From Janthinobacterium sp. PAMC25594 (lineage in GTDB: Bacteria > Pseudomonadota > Gammaproteobacteria > Burkholderiales > Burkholderiaceae_D), in the NCBI RefSeq assembly GCF_019443505.1, contig NZ_CP080377.1, forward strand, positions 4,836,001-4,900,000: a DNA stretch of 64,000 nt, written 5' to 3'. This document shows, in pieces, positions 1 to 8,316 of the stretch. A program made the translations under genes and the position numbers. The notes below the pieces were generated by a model. It was given only the letters and a program-made list of their open reading frames with translations, had not been told where the DNA came from and searched no databases. The stretch's first letter is position 1. Each line of letters begins with the position of its first letter.

Positions 1-1198
1 ACAGCGTGGTGTTCCGCATGTCGCGGCGGCTCCAGTCGGTGGCCGGATTCCACGAAGTGGGGAAATCCGTGCAGCTGCCATCGGAAAACAGCACGGGGAA
101 GCCCGTCCAGGTCGAGCCGCGCGGCTTGTAATCCTGGTGCGTGAAGCCGGCCGTCAGCAGGGTGACAGGTGTCAGGTCCGCCTCGATGATGCCGTAGGCG
201 ACGGATTTTTGCTGCTTGTAGCGGTCCAGGTACGAGTGCTTGTCCTGGTAGGCGCCCACCAGGCGGCCGCGTACCGTGCGGCTTTCGTTCAGGGGGCCGG
301 AGATATCGGCTTCGCCGCGGTAGTTGTCCCACGATCCCGCGCCCAGGGTGGCCGAACCCTCGAAGCTGGCGGTGGGGCGCTTGCGCACCATGTTGACGGT
401 GGCCGACGGGTCGCCCGAGCCGCTCATCAAGCCCGTCGCGCCCTTCAGTACTTCGATGCGGTCATAGATGGCCATGTCGCTGTTGGTCGTGCCCCAGTCG
501 TACACGCCGTCATAGATGGCCGACACGCCGTCGTACTGGAAATTGGTGACGGCAAAGCCGCGCGCCTGGAAGCTCCAGCGGTCGCTGTCATAGTTTTGCA
601 CGCTCACGCCATTGACGTTTTTCATGACGTCGGAGACAGCGTTGCTGTTGTGGTCATCCATCTGCTGGCGCGTGACGATGGTCAGCGACTGTGGCGTTTC
701 GCGCTGCGTCAGGACCAGGCCCGTGGCGCCGCTGGCTGGCCCGCCCGTGTAGCTGTCCGTGCCGCTGGTGGCGGCGCTGCGCTCGGCCGCCGCCACTACG
801 GTGACGCCGCTCATGACGGCCACGCCGCGGCTGTCCGCCGTGGGTGCGCTGGCGCTGGCGGGGATCTTTTGCAGCAGGTAGCCGCCATTCGATTGCGGCA
901 CGGCTTGCAGGCCGCTGCCGGCCAGCAGCACGCGGAAGCCCTCCTGCAAGCTGTAGCTGCCTTGCAGGCCGGTGCTGCGCAAGCCTTGCGTGGCCTCGCT
1001 GGAGAACGACAATAGAATGGCGCTGTCGCTGCCGAAGCGCGTCAGCACGTCACCGAGCGCGCCGGCCGGGATGCCATAGACGCGCACTTGCTGGCTTTGT
1101 GCCAGCGCTGGCGCCGGCAGGGCCAGGGCCATGCCGATCTGCGACAGGGCGCAGGCCAGGACGGTGCGGGTAAGGAGGGAACGCGAAGCGTGGTGCAT
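1..1198 (-). CDS. TonB-dependent siderophore receptor with STN signalling domain (5' part, cut by window edge)
   Basis: Outer-membrane receptor for a ferric siderophore that can also signal to a FecR-type regulator. Only the first ~399 residues are in the window; the barrel continues past base 1. Translating the minus strand from the ATG at 1198 gives a signal peptide ending near PAPALA, then an STN domain (about residues 35-90, starting QVRVYGIPAGALGDVL), a linker, and a TonB plug domain from about residue 135 with motifs such as RETPQSLTIVTRQQM and GSGDPSATVNMVRKRP, typical of FpvA/FecA-like receptors. The start is supported by an AAAGG ribosome site 8 bases upstream. It follows the fused sigma/anti-sigma gene by 94 bases on the same strand, the usual order regulator then receptor. 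The siderophore cannot be named from this part. Confidence 0.9.
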   Translation of the reverse strand, partial: MHHASRSLLTRTVLACALSQIGMALALPAPALAQSQQVRVYGIPAGALGDVLTRFGSDSAILLSFSSEATQGLRSTGLQGSYSLQEGFRVLLAGSGLQAVPQSNGGYLLQKIPASASAPTADSRGVAVMSGVTVVAAAERSAATSGTDSYTGGPASGATGLVLTQRETPQSLTIVTRQQMDDHNSNAVSDVMKNVNGVSVQNYDSDRWSFQARGFAVTNFQYDGVSAIYDGVYDWGTTNSDMAIYDRIEVLKGATGLMSGSGDPSATVNMVRKRPTASFEGSATLGAGSWDNYRGEADISGPLNESRTVRGRLVGAYQDKHSYLDRYKQQKSVAYGIIEADLTPVTLLTAGFTHQDYKPRGSTWTGFPVLFSDGSCTDFPTSWNPATDWSRRDMRNTTL

Positions 1199-1292
1199 GG
1201 AATAAAACCTTTCGTGGATGCGCAAGATGGAGACTACCTGTCTACCAAGTCACGCGAGCACGCTGAAACAGCTCACTTTGCAGAAAATATAT

Positions 1293-2609
1293 TCAGCGCG
1301 CCGCCAGTTCGATCCTGACGACTTGATGGCCCCAGAAGCGCGTGACGGTATTGCGCCGCAGTTGCAGGCTGGCGCTGACGGCGTCGAGGATGGCGCCCAC
1401 ATCGGCCAGCGGGTAGGAACCGGACACGCGCAGGCTGGCGACGGCGGGCGTACAGCCCAGCGGATGGTCGCTGTAGCGCGACAGCTCGGCGAGGAAATCG
1501 GCCAGGCGCATGTCGCGCGCCACCAGCATGCCATCGAGCCATGCGCCGCCATACGGCGCAAGCGCCTGGCGGTGGCAGTTCGTGCCGTCGAAATGCGCGC
1601 CTTCGCCGGGATGCAGCACCAGGCGCTGTGCGCCATCGCCGGCCAGCACGGCGACGGCCCCTTCGAGCACGCCGGCGCTGGCGTATTGCTGGTGCAGGCG
1701 CACGGTGAAGCGCGTGCCCAGCGCCTGCAGGCTGCCATGCGGCGTGCCGACGAAGAACGGTCGTTGTGCCGCATCCTTGCCGGTGGCGATGAAGATTTCA
1801 CCGGCCAGCAGTTCAATACGGCGCTGCGCGCCGTTGTAAACGACATTCACGGCGCTGCTGGTGTTGAGCGTGAGCTGCGTGCCGTCATCAAGGGTCACGA
1901 CGCGGCGCTGGTTGACGCCCGTGCGGTAGTCGGCCGTCCAGCTGCGCCAGGGGCTGCGGCGTTCGAATGCATACAGCGAGGCGCCGCAGGCCAGCAGCAG
2001 GGCCAGGGTCTTGACGGCATGGCGGCGCGGGGTGTTGGCTTGCACGCAGGCGCGCAGCAGGCTCGCGTGCGCCGCGGGCGGCAGGTGTTCATGCTGCGTT
2101 TGCAGCTGTTGCCACGCCTGCGTGGCGCTGCCGGCCCGCTGCAGATGGCGTTTTACTGTCGCCAACGAGATGCCGAGCTGGCGCGCGATGTCTTCCTGCG
2201 GCAGTTCGTCGAGCTGGCGCAGCAGGAAGGCCCGTTTGACGGGGGGCGGCAAGCCGTCGAGCATGCGGTCCAGTTCAGACACGGTGGCCAGCAGCAGCGC
2301 GCGTTCCTCGGGCGATGGCGCATGCGAGGGTGGCAGCTGCGCCAGCACATCGAGGTAGGCCTGTTCCAGTTTCTGGCGACGGTAATGGTTGAACAGCACG
2401 CGCTGCGCCACGGTGGCGAGCAAGGCGCGCGGCTCGCGCGCGGCGACGGCGTCTTCGCGGTCGAGCAGGCGCATGAAGGTGTCCTGCGCCACATCGGCCG
2501 CGCAGGCCGTGCTGCCGAGTTTTTTACGCAACCAGCCCTGCAGCCAGCCGTGGTGGTCGGCATACAGTGTCGCGATGTCCTGGCGTTGTAGCGGCTCTGC
2601 CAGCGGCAT
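1293..2609 (-). CDS. Fused FecI-type ECF sigma factor / FecR-type anti-sigma factor
   Basis: One 438-residue protein contains both halves of a cell-surface signalling switch. Residues about 12-158 are an ECF sigma factor: region 2 includes AADVAQDTFMRLLD, and region 4 includes LPQEDIARQLGISLATVKRHL. From about residue 161 the sequence is FecR-like: AWQQLQ at 165-170, one membrane segment at about 199-214, then a periplasmic FecR domain (VVTLDDGTQLTLNTSSAVNV, LLAGEIF) with the LGT motif at 297-299, where FecR proteins of this class self-cleave. Relative to the separate pair at 23615-25113, the last ~10 residues of FecI and the first ~50 of FecR are missing, and the frame is intact. An AAAGGG ribosome site and a Fur-like palindrome precede it. 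Pseudomonas putida IutY is a known hybrid of this kind. Confidence is high for the domains, lower for how it works. Confidence 0.9.
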   Translation of the reverse strand: MPLAEPLQRQDIATLYADHHGWLQGWLRKKLGSTACAADVAQDTFMRLLDREDAVAAREPRALLATVAQRVLFNHYRRQKLEQAYLDVLAQLPPSHAPSPEERALLLATVSELDRMLDGLPPPVKRAFLLRQLDELPQEDIARQLGISLATVKRHLQRAGSATQAWQQLQTQHEHLPPAAHASLLRACVQANTPRRHAVKTLALLLACGASLYAFERRSPWRSWTADYRTGVNQRRVVTLDDGTQLTLNTSSAVNVVYNGAQRRIELLAGEIFIATGKDAAQRPFFVGTPHGSLQALGTRFTVRLHQQYASAGVLEGAVAVLAGDGAQRLVLHPGEGAHFDGTNCHRQALAPYGGAWLDGMLVARDMRLADFLAELSRYSDHPLGCTPAVASLRVSGSYPLADVGAILDAVSASLQLRRNTVTRFWGHQVVRIELAAR

Positions 2610-2632
2610 CGCATTCCCTTTGCATTTTTAAA

Positions 2633-2659
2633 CAATAATAAGAATCATTCTCACTTATT
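2633..2659 (-). promoter_or_regulatory. Fur-box-like palindrome upstream of the fused sigma/anti-sigma gene
   Basis: The sequence contains AGAAT-C-ATTCT flanked by AT-rich arms (AATAATAAGAATCATTCTC), close to the GATAATGATAATCATTATC type Fur consensus. It lies 24-50 bases upstream of the start codon, as expected for iron-repressed control. A similar site precedes the second FecI gene. Confidence 0.7.
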
Positions 2660-2727
2660 GTAACAAGCGGGGGAGGCGGCTGTAAATGACGGGGAGATGG
2701 GGTGTGGTTTTTTGGGTTGAGGAGCGG

Positions 2728-2826
2728 GTAGGTCGGATTAGGTCCGAAGGACCGTAATCCGACAACATTGTTGGCCCGGCCGGTGGTGCTGTCGGATTAC
2801 GCGGCTACGCCGCTAATCCGACCTAC
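2728..2826. repeat. REP-like palindromic repeat, paired inverted copies
   Basis: Two hairpins face each other. The first has GTCGGATTA and TAATCCGAC arms around a GGTCC/GGACC inner stem, followed by ACAACATTGTTGG. The second is TGTCGGATTA, an inner GCGGC/GCCGC stem, then TAATCCGACCTACG. The outer ends GTAGGTCGG and CCGACCTACG are inverted copies. Related elements lie at 21038-21096 and 42336-42436, each next to a gene end, as expected of intergenic REP elements. Confidence 0.85.
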
Positions 2827-2845
2827 GTTTTCATGCTGTGCAGCG

Positions 2846-3976
2846 TCAATAGTTCATCGGTTCGCCACGGAAGCAGCGGATCGCCGAATCGACCATGCCC
2901 TCGGCGCTGCCCTGCAGGCTGTGCTGCTTGCGCAGGTATTGCGCGTCGCTCCATTGCTTGGCCACGTCCGACAGGTGTTTCAGGGCCGGCGTGCTGCCCA
3001 TCGCCTCGGCGTGCGGTTCCATCTTGCGCAGGGTGGTCATGATGTCTTCGCGCAGCGACATCGTTTCGTAGGTTTTCGGATGCGTGATGGCGCCATCGAG
3101 GCCGAAGCGGCAGGCCTGGAAGCGGTTGTAGTTATATACGAGATAATCGTCTTCCACTGGTGGCACCTCCTTGCGTTCGAGCAGGTAGCGGCACAGGGCC
3201 TGCAGGTAGGCGGCCAGCGCGGCGGCCCGCTCCACCGTCAGCGGCGTGTCGCACACGCGCAGTTCGATGGTGCCAAATTCCGGCTTGGGACGGATATCCC
3301 AGTAAAAATCCTTCATGCTCTTGATGATGCCCGTGTTCTCCATCTTGGCGAAATACTCGTTGGAGAACTGCTCCCAGCTCAGCGTAAACGGCGCGCGTCC
3401 GCTCATGGGAAAGGCGAACACGGAGTTCAAACGGGCCGAATCGAACAGGGTATCGCGGCCCTGCACATAGGGCGAGGAAGCCGACAGGGCGATGAAGTGG
3501 GGGATGTAGCGGTTCAGCGAATGCAGCAGGAACATGGCGTCGTCGCCCGAGGCGCAGCCGATGTGCACGTGCTGGCCGAAGATGGTGAACTGCTTGGCCA
3601 GGTAGCCGTACAGTTCCGAAATCTCCTGGAAGCGGGGCTTGGAAAAGATCTTTTGCGACGACCATTGCTGGAACGGGTGCGTGCCGCCGCCCGCGATGCC
3701 GATATTGAGCTTGTCGCCGGCCGTGATCAAGGTGTCGCGGATTTCCTGCAGCTGCTCCAGCAGGGGGCCGTGGTGCGTGTGCACGCTCGAGTTGATCTCG
3801 ATCATGCTCTCGGTGATTTCCGGCGTGACGTTGCCGGGGAACGGTTTTTTGTTCAGCAGATGCAGCAGGTCGGGGCTGGCGGCCGTCAAGTCGTAGTCCG
3901 ACAGGTTCACCAGTTGCAGTTCGAGTTCGACGCCGAAGGTCAGCGCGGCCGATTGGCCAAAGGGTTCCAGCGGCAT
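2846..3976 (-). CDS. ybdK: Carboxylate-amine ligase, glutamate-cysteine ligase type 2 family (YbdK-like)
   Basis: 376 residues, the normal length for YbdK/GCS2 enzymes, which form gamma-glutamyl-cysteine or related amide bonds using ATP. Recognisable stretches are [12 protein letters not shown] (N-terminal substrate and metal region), [26 protein letters not shown], and [19 protein letters not shown] near residue 240. Its ATG directly abuts the TAA stop of the upstream antiporter gene, so the two are probably one transcript. The physiological substrate of this family outside E. coli is not settled; weak glutamate-cysteine ligase activity is known for YbdK. Fold assignment is secure, substrate is inferred. 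Confidence 0.9.
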   Translation of the reverse strand: MPLEPFGQSAALTFGVELELQLVNLSDYDLTAASPDLLHLLNKKPFPGNVTPEITESMIEINSSVHTHHGPLLEQLQEIRDTLITAGDKLNIGIAGGGTHPFQQWSSQKIFSKPRFQEISELYGYLAKQFTIFGQHVHIGCASGDDAMFLLHSLNRYIPHFIALSASSPYVQGRDTLFDSARLNSVFAFPMSGRAPFTLSWEQFSNEYFAKMENTGIIKSMKDFYWDIRPKPEFGTIELRVCDTPLTVERAAALAAYLQALCRYLLERKEVPPVEDDYLVYNYNRFQACRFGLDGAITHPKTYETMSLREDIMTTLRKMEPHAEAMGSTPALKHLSDVAKQWSDAQYLRKQHSLQGSAEGMVDSAIRCFRGEPMNY

Positions 3977-5164
3977 TTAGCGCTCCTTGATTTCGTGGGT
4001 TTCTTTGGCCAGCATCAGCACGCGCTGCACCAGCACGGGGCCGATCAGTTCCAGGCCCAGGGTGATGGCGGCCAGGGCGTTCAATTCGTCGCCGAAGTTC
4101 ACGCCGTGCTGGCGCGCGTGTTCGAGCAGCAGGATGATGAAGACGGAGACGGGCGTCAGTGCCACGCCCGTCAGCACACCCTTGCGCCAGGAAATGCCGC
4201 TCACATGCGAGAACGCGGCCACGCCGGCGACTTTCGTCAGCAATCGTCCGCCGACGACGGCCAGGGCCAGGCCCGCGCCGGCCGTCACGCTGGCCCATTC
4301 CAGGGTCGAGGCGGCATACACGAACAGCAGCACCGTCAGCAGCTCGCCCAATGCGCCGAAATTGCGCTGCGCCTGGCTGAAGGCCACGCGGCGGTGGCGG
4401 GCCACCAGGCCGAAGGTGAGGGTGGCCAGCAGCGGCGACAGGCTGGTGGTGTAGGTCAGGGCGACGAGCAGCATCACCGACAGCGCGAAGGCGACGGTGG
4501 CATCCTGCGCCATGTTGCCCAGGCGGCGCAGCATGGCCGGCACGACGATGCCAAAGACGGTGCCGGCGCCCACCGAGGCGGCCAGCACGGCGGCGCTGCT
4601 GCTGCTTGCCTCGATCAGGTCGGTGGAGCTCTGGAACATCCAGAAACCGACGATGATGTTGAACGTGAAGACGGCCAGCACGCAGTTGAGGGCGGTGAGG
4701 TGGACGATGCGTTCCGTCACCTGGCCCGAGCTGCGTTCCTCGTTGATGACGCGCATGATGGTGGCCGGCGAGGTGGACATGGCCAGGGACGCCAGCAGCA
4801 GCGCCGTCATCGAGGTGCTGCCGAATTCGATGCCGATGAAGTAGACGACGGCAAAGGTCAGCAGGGATTCGACCAGGCCCGTGACGGCGATCCACGGGTT
4901 GTTCTTCAGCCAGCGCAGGTTGATGCGGTAGCCCACCTCGAACAGGATCAGGCCGAAGGCCACGTCGGCCAGCACCAGCATGGGGCCGGCGTCCGTCTGC
5001 GGCAGCACGCCTACCTGCGTCTGCGCCAGGACGAAACCGATCACGCCGTAAAAACTGATGCGCGGCAGACCCGTCCAGCGGTGACCGAATTCGCCCACTA
5101 CCCAGGCCAGGGTAATGGCGAACGGCCAGGACAGGTCGGCGGCGATCGAGATCAGACTTTGCAT
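3977..5164 (-). CDS. Cation:proton antiporter, CPA2/KefB-like membrane domain
   Basis: 395 residues, almost all hydrophobic helices, matching the Na+/H+ exchanger domain of CPA2 antiporters (for example GEFGHRWTGLPRISFYGVIGFVLAQTQ cut into its helix pattern, and LGLELIGPVLVQRVL at the end). No C-terminal TrkA-N nucleotide-binding domain is present, unlike KefB/KefC. I chose the ATG at 5164 because AAAGGA lies 6 bases upstream; an in-frame ATG at 5170 is possible, and longer in-frame starts have no ribosome site and add unconvincing residues. It directly precedes the ybdK-like ligase. Substrate ion (Na+ or K+) is unknown. Confidence 0.85.
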   Translation of the reverse strand: MQSLISIAADLSWPFAITLAWVVGEFGHRWTGLPRISFYGVIGFVLAQTQVGVLPQTDAGPMLVLADVAFGLILFEVGYRINLRWLKNNPWIAVTGLVESLLTFAVVYFIGIEFGSTSMTALLLASLAMSTSPATIMRVINEERSSGQVTERIVHLTALNCVLAVFTFNIIVGFWMFQSSTDLIEASSSSAAVLAASVGAGTVFGIVVPAMLRRLGNMAQDATVAFALSVMLLVALTYTTSLSPLLATLTFGLVARHRRVAFSQAQRNFGALGELLTVLLFVYAASTLEWASVTAGAGLALAVVGGRLLTKVAGVAAFSHVSGISWRKGVLTGVALTPVSVFIILLLEHARQHGVNFGDELNALAAITLGLELIGPVLVQRVLMLAKETHEIKER

Positions 5165-5477
5165 GCTCATTCCTTTGAAAATGGCGCTGGTACCGGCCGG
5201 CAGCACGGAGGCTGGCGCGGCAATGTCGTGGTGCAGCGATGGTGCATGGTTTGCGCAGAGCGATGCGCCGATTCTACCGGAGCAGAAGGCGCGCACGATG
5301 TGCGCAATCGAACAGTGTCGCGGCCATGGCGGCCGCGCACGGGATGCAGCAGGGTGGGGCAGGGCTGGTGTCAGCGTATGGTACCCGCCCGCAGCGGAGA
5401 TGCTCCGCACGGTAGTTTTGTACCGCAGTGTACGGCATGGCGGCGGCATGCCGCCATGGACTTTTTGTTGCGCGACT
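5165..5477. other. Intergenic region between VWA gene and antiporter
   Basis: About 310 bases with no convincing gene. It holds a perfect 9-bp hairpin at 5436-5458 (CATGGCGGC, loop GGCAT, GCCGCCATG) just after the end of the VWA gene, which may stabilise or end that transcript, but there is no clear T-run in the minus direction. The antiporter promoter should lie here; I cannot place it. Confidence 0.5.
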
Positions 5478-6647
5478 TTATTTACTGAGCAGACGCATGC
5501 CCCATTCCAGCCCGTCGATCGACAGGGGGAACATGCGGTTGTTCATCAATTGACGCATCACGCCGATCGACTGGCGGTACTGCCACAATCCCTCCGCCTC
5601 GGGATTGAGCCAGATGAACTTCGGGAACGCCTGGGTAAAGCGCGCCAGCCACGTCGATCCCGCTTCTTCGTTGTTGTATTCGACGCTGCCGCCCGGTTGC
5701 AGGATTTCATAGGGGCTCATGGTGGCGTCGCCGACAAAAATCAGCTTGGTGTCGGGCGGGTATTTGCGCAGCACGTCCCAGGTGGGGAAGCGCTCGGCGT
5801 TGCGGCGCCGGTTGTTCTTCCACAGGGTGTCGTAGACGCAGTTATGGAAGTAAAAGAATTCCATGTTCTTGAATTCCGTCTTCGCCGCCGAGAACAGTTC
5901 CTCGGTGCGTTCGATATGGTCGTCCATGCTGCCGCCCACGTCGAACAGCATCAGCACCTTGATGCGGTTCTTGCGCTCGGGCCGCATCCGGATGTCCAGA
6001 TAACCCGCGTTGTTCGCTGTGGCGGCGATGGTGGCGTCGAGCGCCAGTTCGTCTTCCGCGCCTTCGCGCGCGAACTTGCGCAGGCGGCGCAAGGCCACCT
6101 TGATGTTGCGCGTGCCCAGTTCGCGCTCGGTGTCGTAATCCTTGTAGCTGCGCGCTTCCCACACTTTCACCGCCGTGCGGCTGCCGCCCTTGCCGCCGAT
6201 GCGGATGCCTTCCGGATTCGTGCCGCCATTGCCGAATGGCGAGGTGCCGCCCGTGCCGATCCACTTGCTGCCGCCCTCGTGGCGCTCCTTCTGCTCCTTC
6301 AGCAGCTCGTTCAGGCGGTCCATCAGCTTGTCGTAGCCGAATTTTTCCAGCTGCGCCTTCTGCTCCTCGGACAGTTCGCGCTGCATGCGTTTCAGCAGCC
6401 AGTCGAGCGGAATCGCCGCGTTCGTGTCGAAGGCCGCATTGACGCCCTTGAAGTACTGCGCAAACGCGCGGTCGAACTTGTCGAAATGGGCTTCATCCTT
6501 GACCAGGGTCAGGCGCGCCAGATAGTAAAAATCGTCCATCGAGGCGTCGATGACGTTCTTTTGCAGCGCTTCAAGCAGGGTCAGAAATTCCTTGATCGAG
6601 ACGGGAATCTTCGCATCCTTGAGTGTGAAGAAGAAATCGATCAGCAT
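5478..6647 (-). CDS. VWA domain protein, CoxE-like
   Basis: 389 residues. The C-terminal half is a von Willebrand A domain with the metal-site signature FDVGGSMDDH (about residue 235), followed by FIFVGDATMSPYEIL-like and EEAGSTWLARFTQAFP segments. The glycine in place of the first serine of the classical DxSxS motif is common in this CoxE-like branch as I recall it. The N-terminal half is helical, and a glycine-rich linker (GGTSPFGNGGTNPEGIRIGGKGG) separates the halves. It is the last gene of a MoxR-GNAT-VWA operon and its ATG overlaps the GNAT stop by 7 bases. MoxR ATPases paired with VWA proteins act in metal insertion or complex assembly; the client here is unknown. Confidence 0.85.
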   Translation of the reverse strand: MLIDFFFTLKDAKIPVSIKEFLTLLEALQKNVIDASMDDFYYLARLTLVKDEAHFDKFDRAFAQYFKGVNAAFDTNAAIPLDWLLKRMQRELSEEQKAQLEKFGYDKLMDRLNELLKEQKERHEGGSKWIGTGGTSPFGNGGTNPEGIRIGGKGGSRTAVKVWEARSYKDYDTERELGTRNIKVALRRLRKFAREGAEDELALDATIAATANNAGYLDIRMRPERKNRIKVLMLFDVGGSMDDHIERTEELFSAAKTEFKNMEFFYFHNCVYDTLWKNNRRRNAERFPTWDVLRKYPPDTKLIFVGDATMSPYEILQPGGSVEYNNEEAGSTWLARFTQAFPKFIWLNPEAEGLWQYRQSIGVMRQLMNNRMFPLSIDGLEWGMRLLSK

Positions 6648-7291
6648 GGCGATGCCTGTGTTCCTGCGTGTCCTGCGGGAGGCAGTGCGGCGATGGGGCG
6701 CTGCGCCAGCTTGTAGCGCAGATGGGCGGCAATTTCCGGCCACTCGCCGCGCGTGATGCTGTACATGACGGTGTCGCGCACGGTGCCGTCGCGGCGCAGC
6801 GCATGGTGGCGCAGCACGCCGTCCTTTTTCGCGCCCAGGCGCTCGATGGCCGCCTGCGAGGCATGGTTGAAATTGTCGGTGCGCAGACCCACCAGCGCGC
6901 AGCCGAGGGTATCGAAGGCGTGCGCCAGCAGCAGCAATTTGCAGGTGGTGTTGACGTGGCTGCGCTGGCAGCGCTGCGCATACCAGGTGTAGCCGATTTC
7001 CAGGCGTTTGATTTCGGGCACCACGTCGTGGTAGCTGGTGGTGCCGATTACCTCGCCGCTGGCCACGTCGATGACGGCAAAGGCGAAGCGCGCGGGGCGC
7101 ATCTCGATGCCCTTGAAAATATACTGCTCCACCTGCTCCGGTTCGGGCACGGAGGTAACGCGCAGATTCCACAGTTCGCCATCCGTGGCCGCCGCGCGCA
7201 AGCCGGGCGCGTGGTGCGGCGCCAGCGCTTCGAGGCGGATGCCGTGCAGTTCCAGGGGGACGAAGACCTTGTCGGGGCTGATGTCGTTCAC
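6641..7291 (-). CDS. GNAT-family N-acetyltransferase (RimJ/RimL-like)
   Basis: 216 residues with the acetyltransferase layout: HGIRLEALAPHHAPGL at the N-terminus, FAVIDVASGEVIGTTSYHDV strand pair, EIGYTWYAQRCQRSHVNTTCKLLLL (acetyl-CoA loop region), and GLRTDNFNHASQAAIERLGA near residue 145, typical of RimJ/RimL-type GNATs. The start codon is GTG, preceded by GGAG right after the moxR TAA stop, and the 3' end overlaps the VWA start codon, so it is translationally embedded between moxR and the VWA gene. The acceptor is unknown; it could modify the VWA or its client, but nothing in the sequence shows that. Confidence 0.85.
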   Translation of the reverse strand: MNDISPDKVFVPLELHGIRLEALAPHHAPGLRAAATDGELWNLRVTSVPEPEQVEQYIFKGIEMRPARFAFAVIDVASGEVIGTTSYHDVVPEIKRLEIGYTWYAQRCQRSHVNTTCKLLLLAHAFDTLGCALVGLRTDNFNHASQAAIERLGAKKDGVLRHHALRRDGTVRDTVMYSITRGEWPEIAAHLRYKLAQRPIAALPPAGHAGTQASPC

Positions 7292-7300
7292 CGGCGCTCC

Positions 7301-8170
7301 TTAGCGGTTGGTGCGCGACATGAACATCAGGCGCTCGAACAGGTGCACGTCCTGCTCGTTTTTCAGCAGCGCGCCGTGCAGCGGCGGCACGACGGCTTTA
7401 TTATCCTTGCTGCGCAGCGCCTCGGCAGGGATGTCTTCGGCCAGCAGGAGCTTGAGCCAGTCGAGAAATTCCGACGTCGACGGTTTTTTCTTCAGGCCCG
7501 GCACGTCGCGCACTTCATAGAAGGTTTGCAGCGCCTGCGCCAGCAATTCCTGTTTCAGGTGCGGGTAGTGGACGGCGACGATCTGCTCCATCGTGTCCTT
7601 GTCCGGGAATTTGATGTAATGGAAGAAGCAGCGGCGCAAGAAGGCATCCGGCAATTCCTTCTCGTTGTTCGAGGTGATGATGACCAGCGGACGATGGCGC
7701 GCCGTGACCATTTCGCGCGTTTCGTAGACATAGAATTCCATGCGGTCCAGTTCGCGCAGCAGGTCGTTCGGGAATTCGATATCGGCCTTGTCGATCTCGT
7801 CGATCAGCAGCACCACCGGTTCGGGCGCCGTGAACGCCTGCCACAGCACGCCCTTGACGATGTAGTTCTGGATGTCGCGCACGCGCTCGTCGCCCAGCTG
7901 CGAATCGCGCAGGCGCGACACGGCGTCGTATTCGTACAGGCCCTGCTGCGCCTTGGTGGTCGATTTGATATGCCATTGCATCAGCGGCATGTTCAGCGCG
8001 GCCGCCACTTCCTCGGCCAGCATGGTCTTGCCCGTGCCCGGCTCGCCCTTGATCAGCAGCGGGCGTTGCAGGGTCAGCGCCGCATTCACGGCCAGTTTCA
8101 GGTCGGCGGTGGCGACATAGCTGTCGGAACCTTCGAAGCGTTGGCCTTGCTGGGGGTGCTGTGCTTGCAT
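7301..8170 (-). CDS. MoxR-family AAA+ ATPase
   Basis: 289 residues, usual for MoxR. Walker A is GEPGTGKT (about residues 42-49), Walker B is VVLLIDEIDKAD, and sensor/arginine-finger segments are IITSNNEKELPDAFLRRCFFHYI. This ATPase is first in an operon with a GNAT enzyme and a VWA protein. MoxR/VWA pairs act as chaperone-like machines for cofactor insertion or complex maturation. Start ATG at 8170. It diverges from the cytochrome c genes beginning at 8404. Confidence 0.93.
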   Translation of the reverse strand: MQAQHPQQGQRFEGSDSYVATADLKLAVNAALTLQRPLLIKGEPGTGKTMLAEEVAAALNMPLMQWHIKSTTKAQQGLYEYDAVSRLRDSQLGDERVRDIQNYIVKGVLWQAFTAPEPVVLLIDEIDKADIEFPNDLLRELDRMEFYVYETREMVTARHRPLVIITSNNEKELPDAFLRRCFFHYIKFPDKDTMEQIVAVHYPHLKQELLAQALQTFYEVRDVPGLKKKPSTSEFLDWLKLLLAEDIPAEALRSKDNKAVVPPLHGALLKNEQDVHLFERLMFMSRTNR

Positions 8171-8316
8171 GAGCGGTCTGCCAAAGTGGGGAAACGGTGA
8201 GTATAAACAGAACTGTGGCGCACCGCCACGCGGACGGCCTGTGCCCGCCTGCCTACAATGCGGGTTTTATAGGTGGACTTGCAAGAATATCTTGGCTAGA
8301 ATCGGCAAGCAGCAGA

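Noticed and set aside
137..1015. 292-codon + strand frame at the left end
   Set aside because: Antisense to the receptor gene, whose signal peptide and plug motifs are clear on the minus strand.
1293..2609. Sequencing frameshift joining fecI and fecR
   Set aside because: A frameshift cannot remove about 60 codons; the fusion is in frame with both domains well formed, so a real deletion is likelier.
2728..2826. Insertion-sequence ends or att site
   Set aside because: No transposase or integrase nearby; the pattern is hairpin pairs shared by three intergenic sites, better explained as REP-like.
2768..5488. 906-codon + strand open frame
   Set aside because: Antisense to ybdK and the antiporter, which have clear family motifs; the protein is His/Gln/Arg-rich filler typical of reversed high-GC genes.
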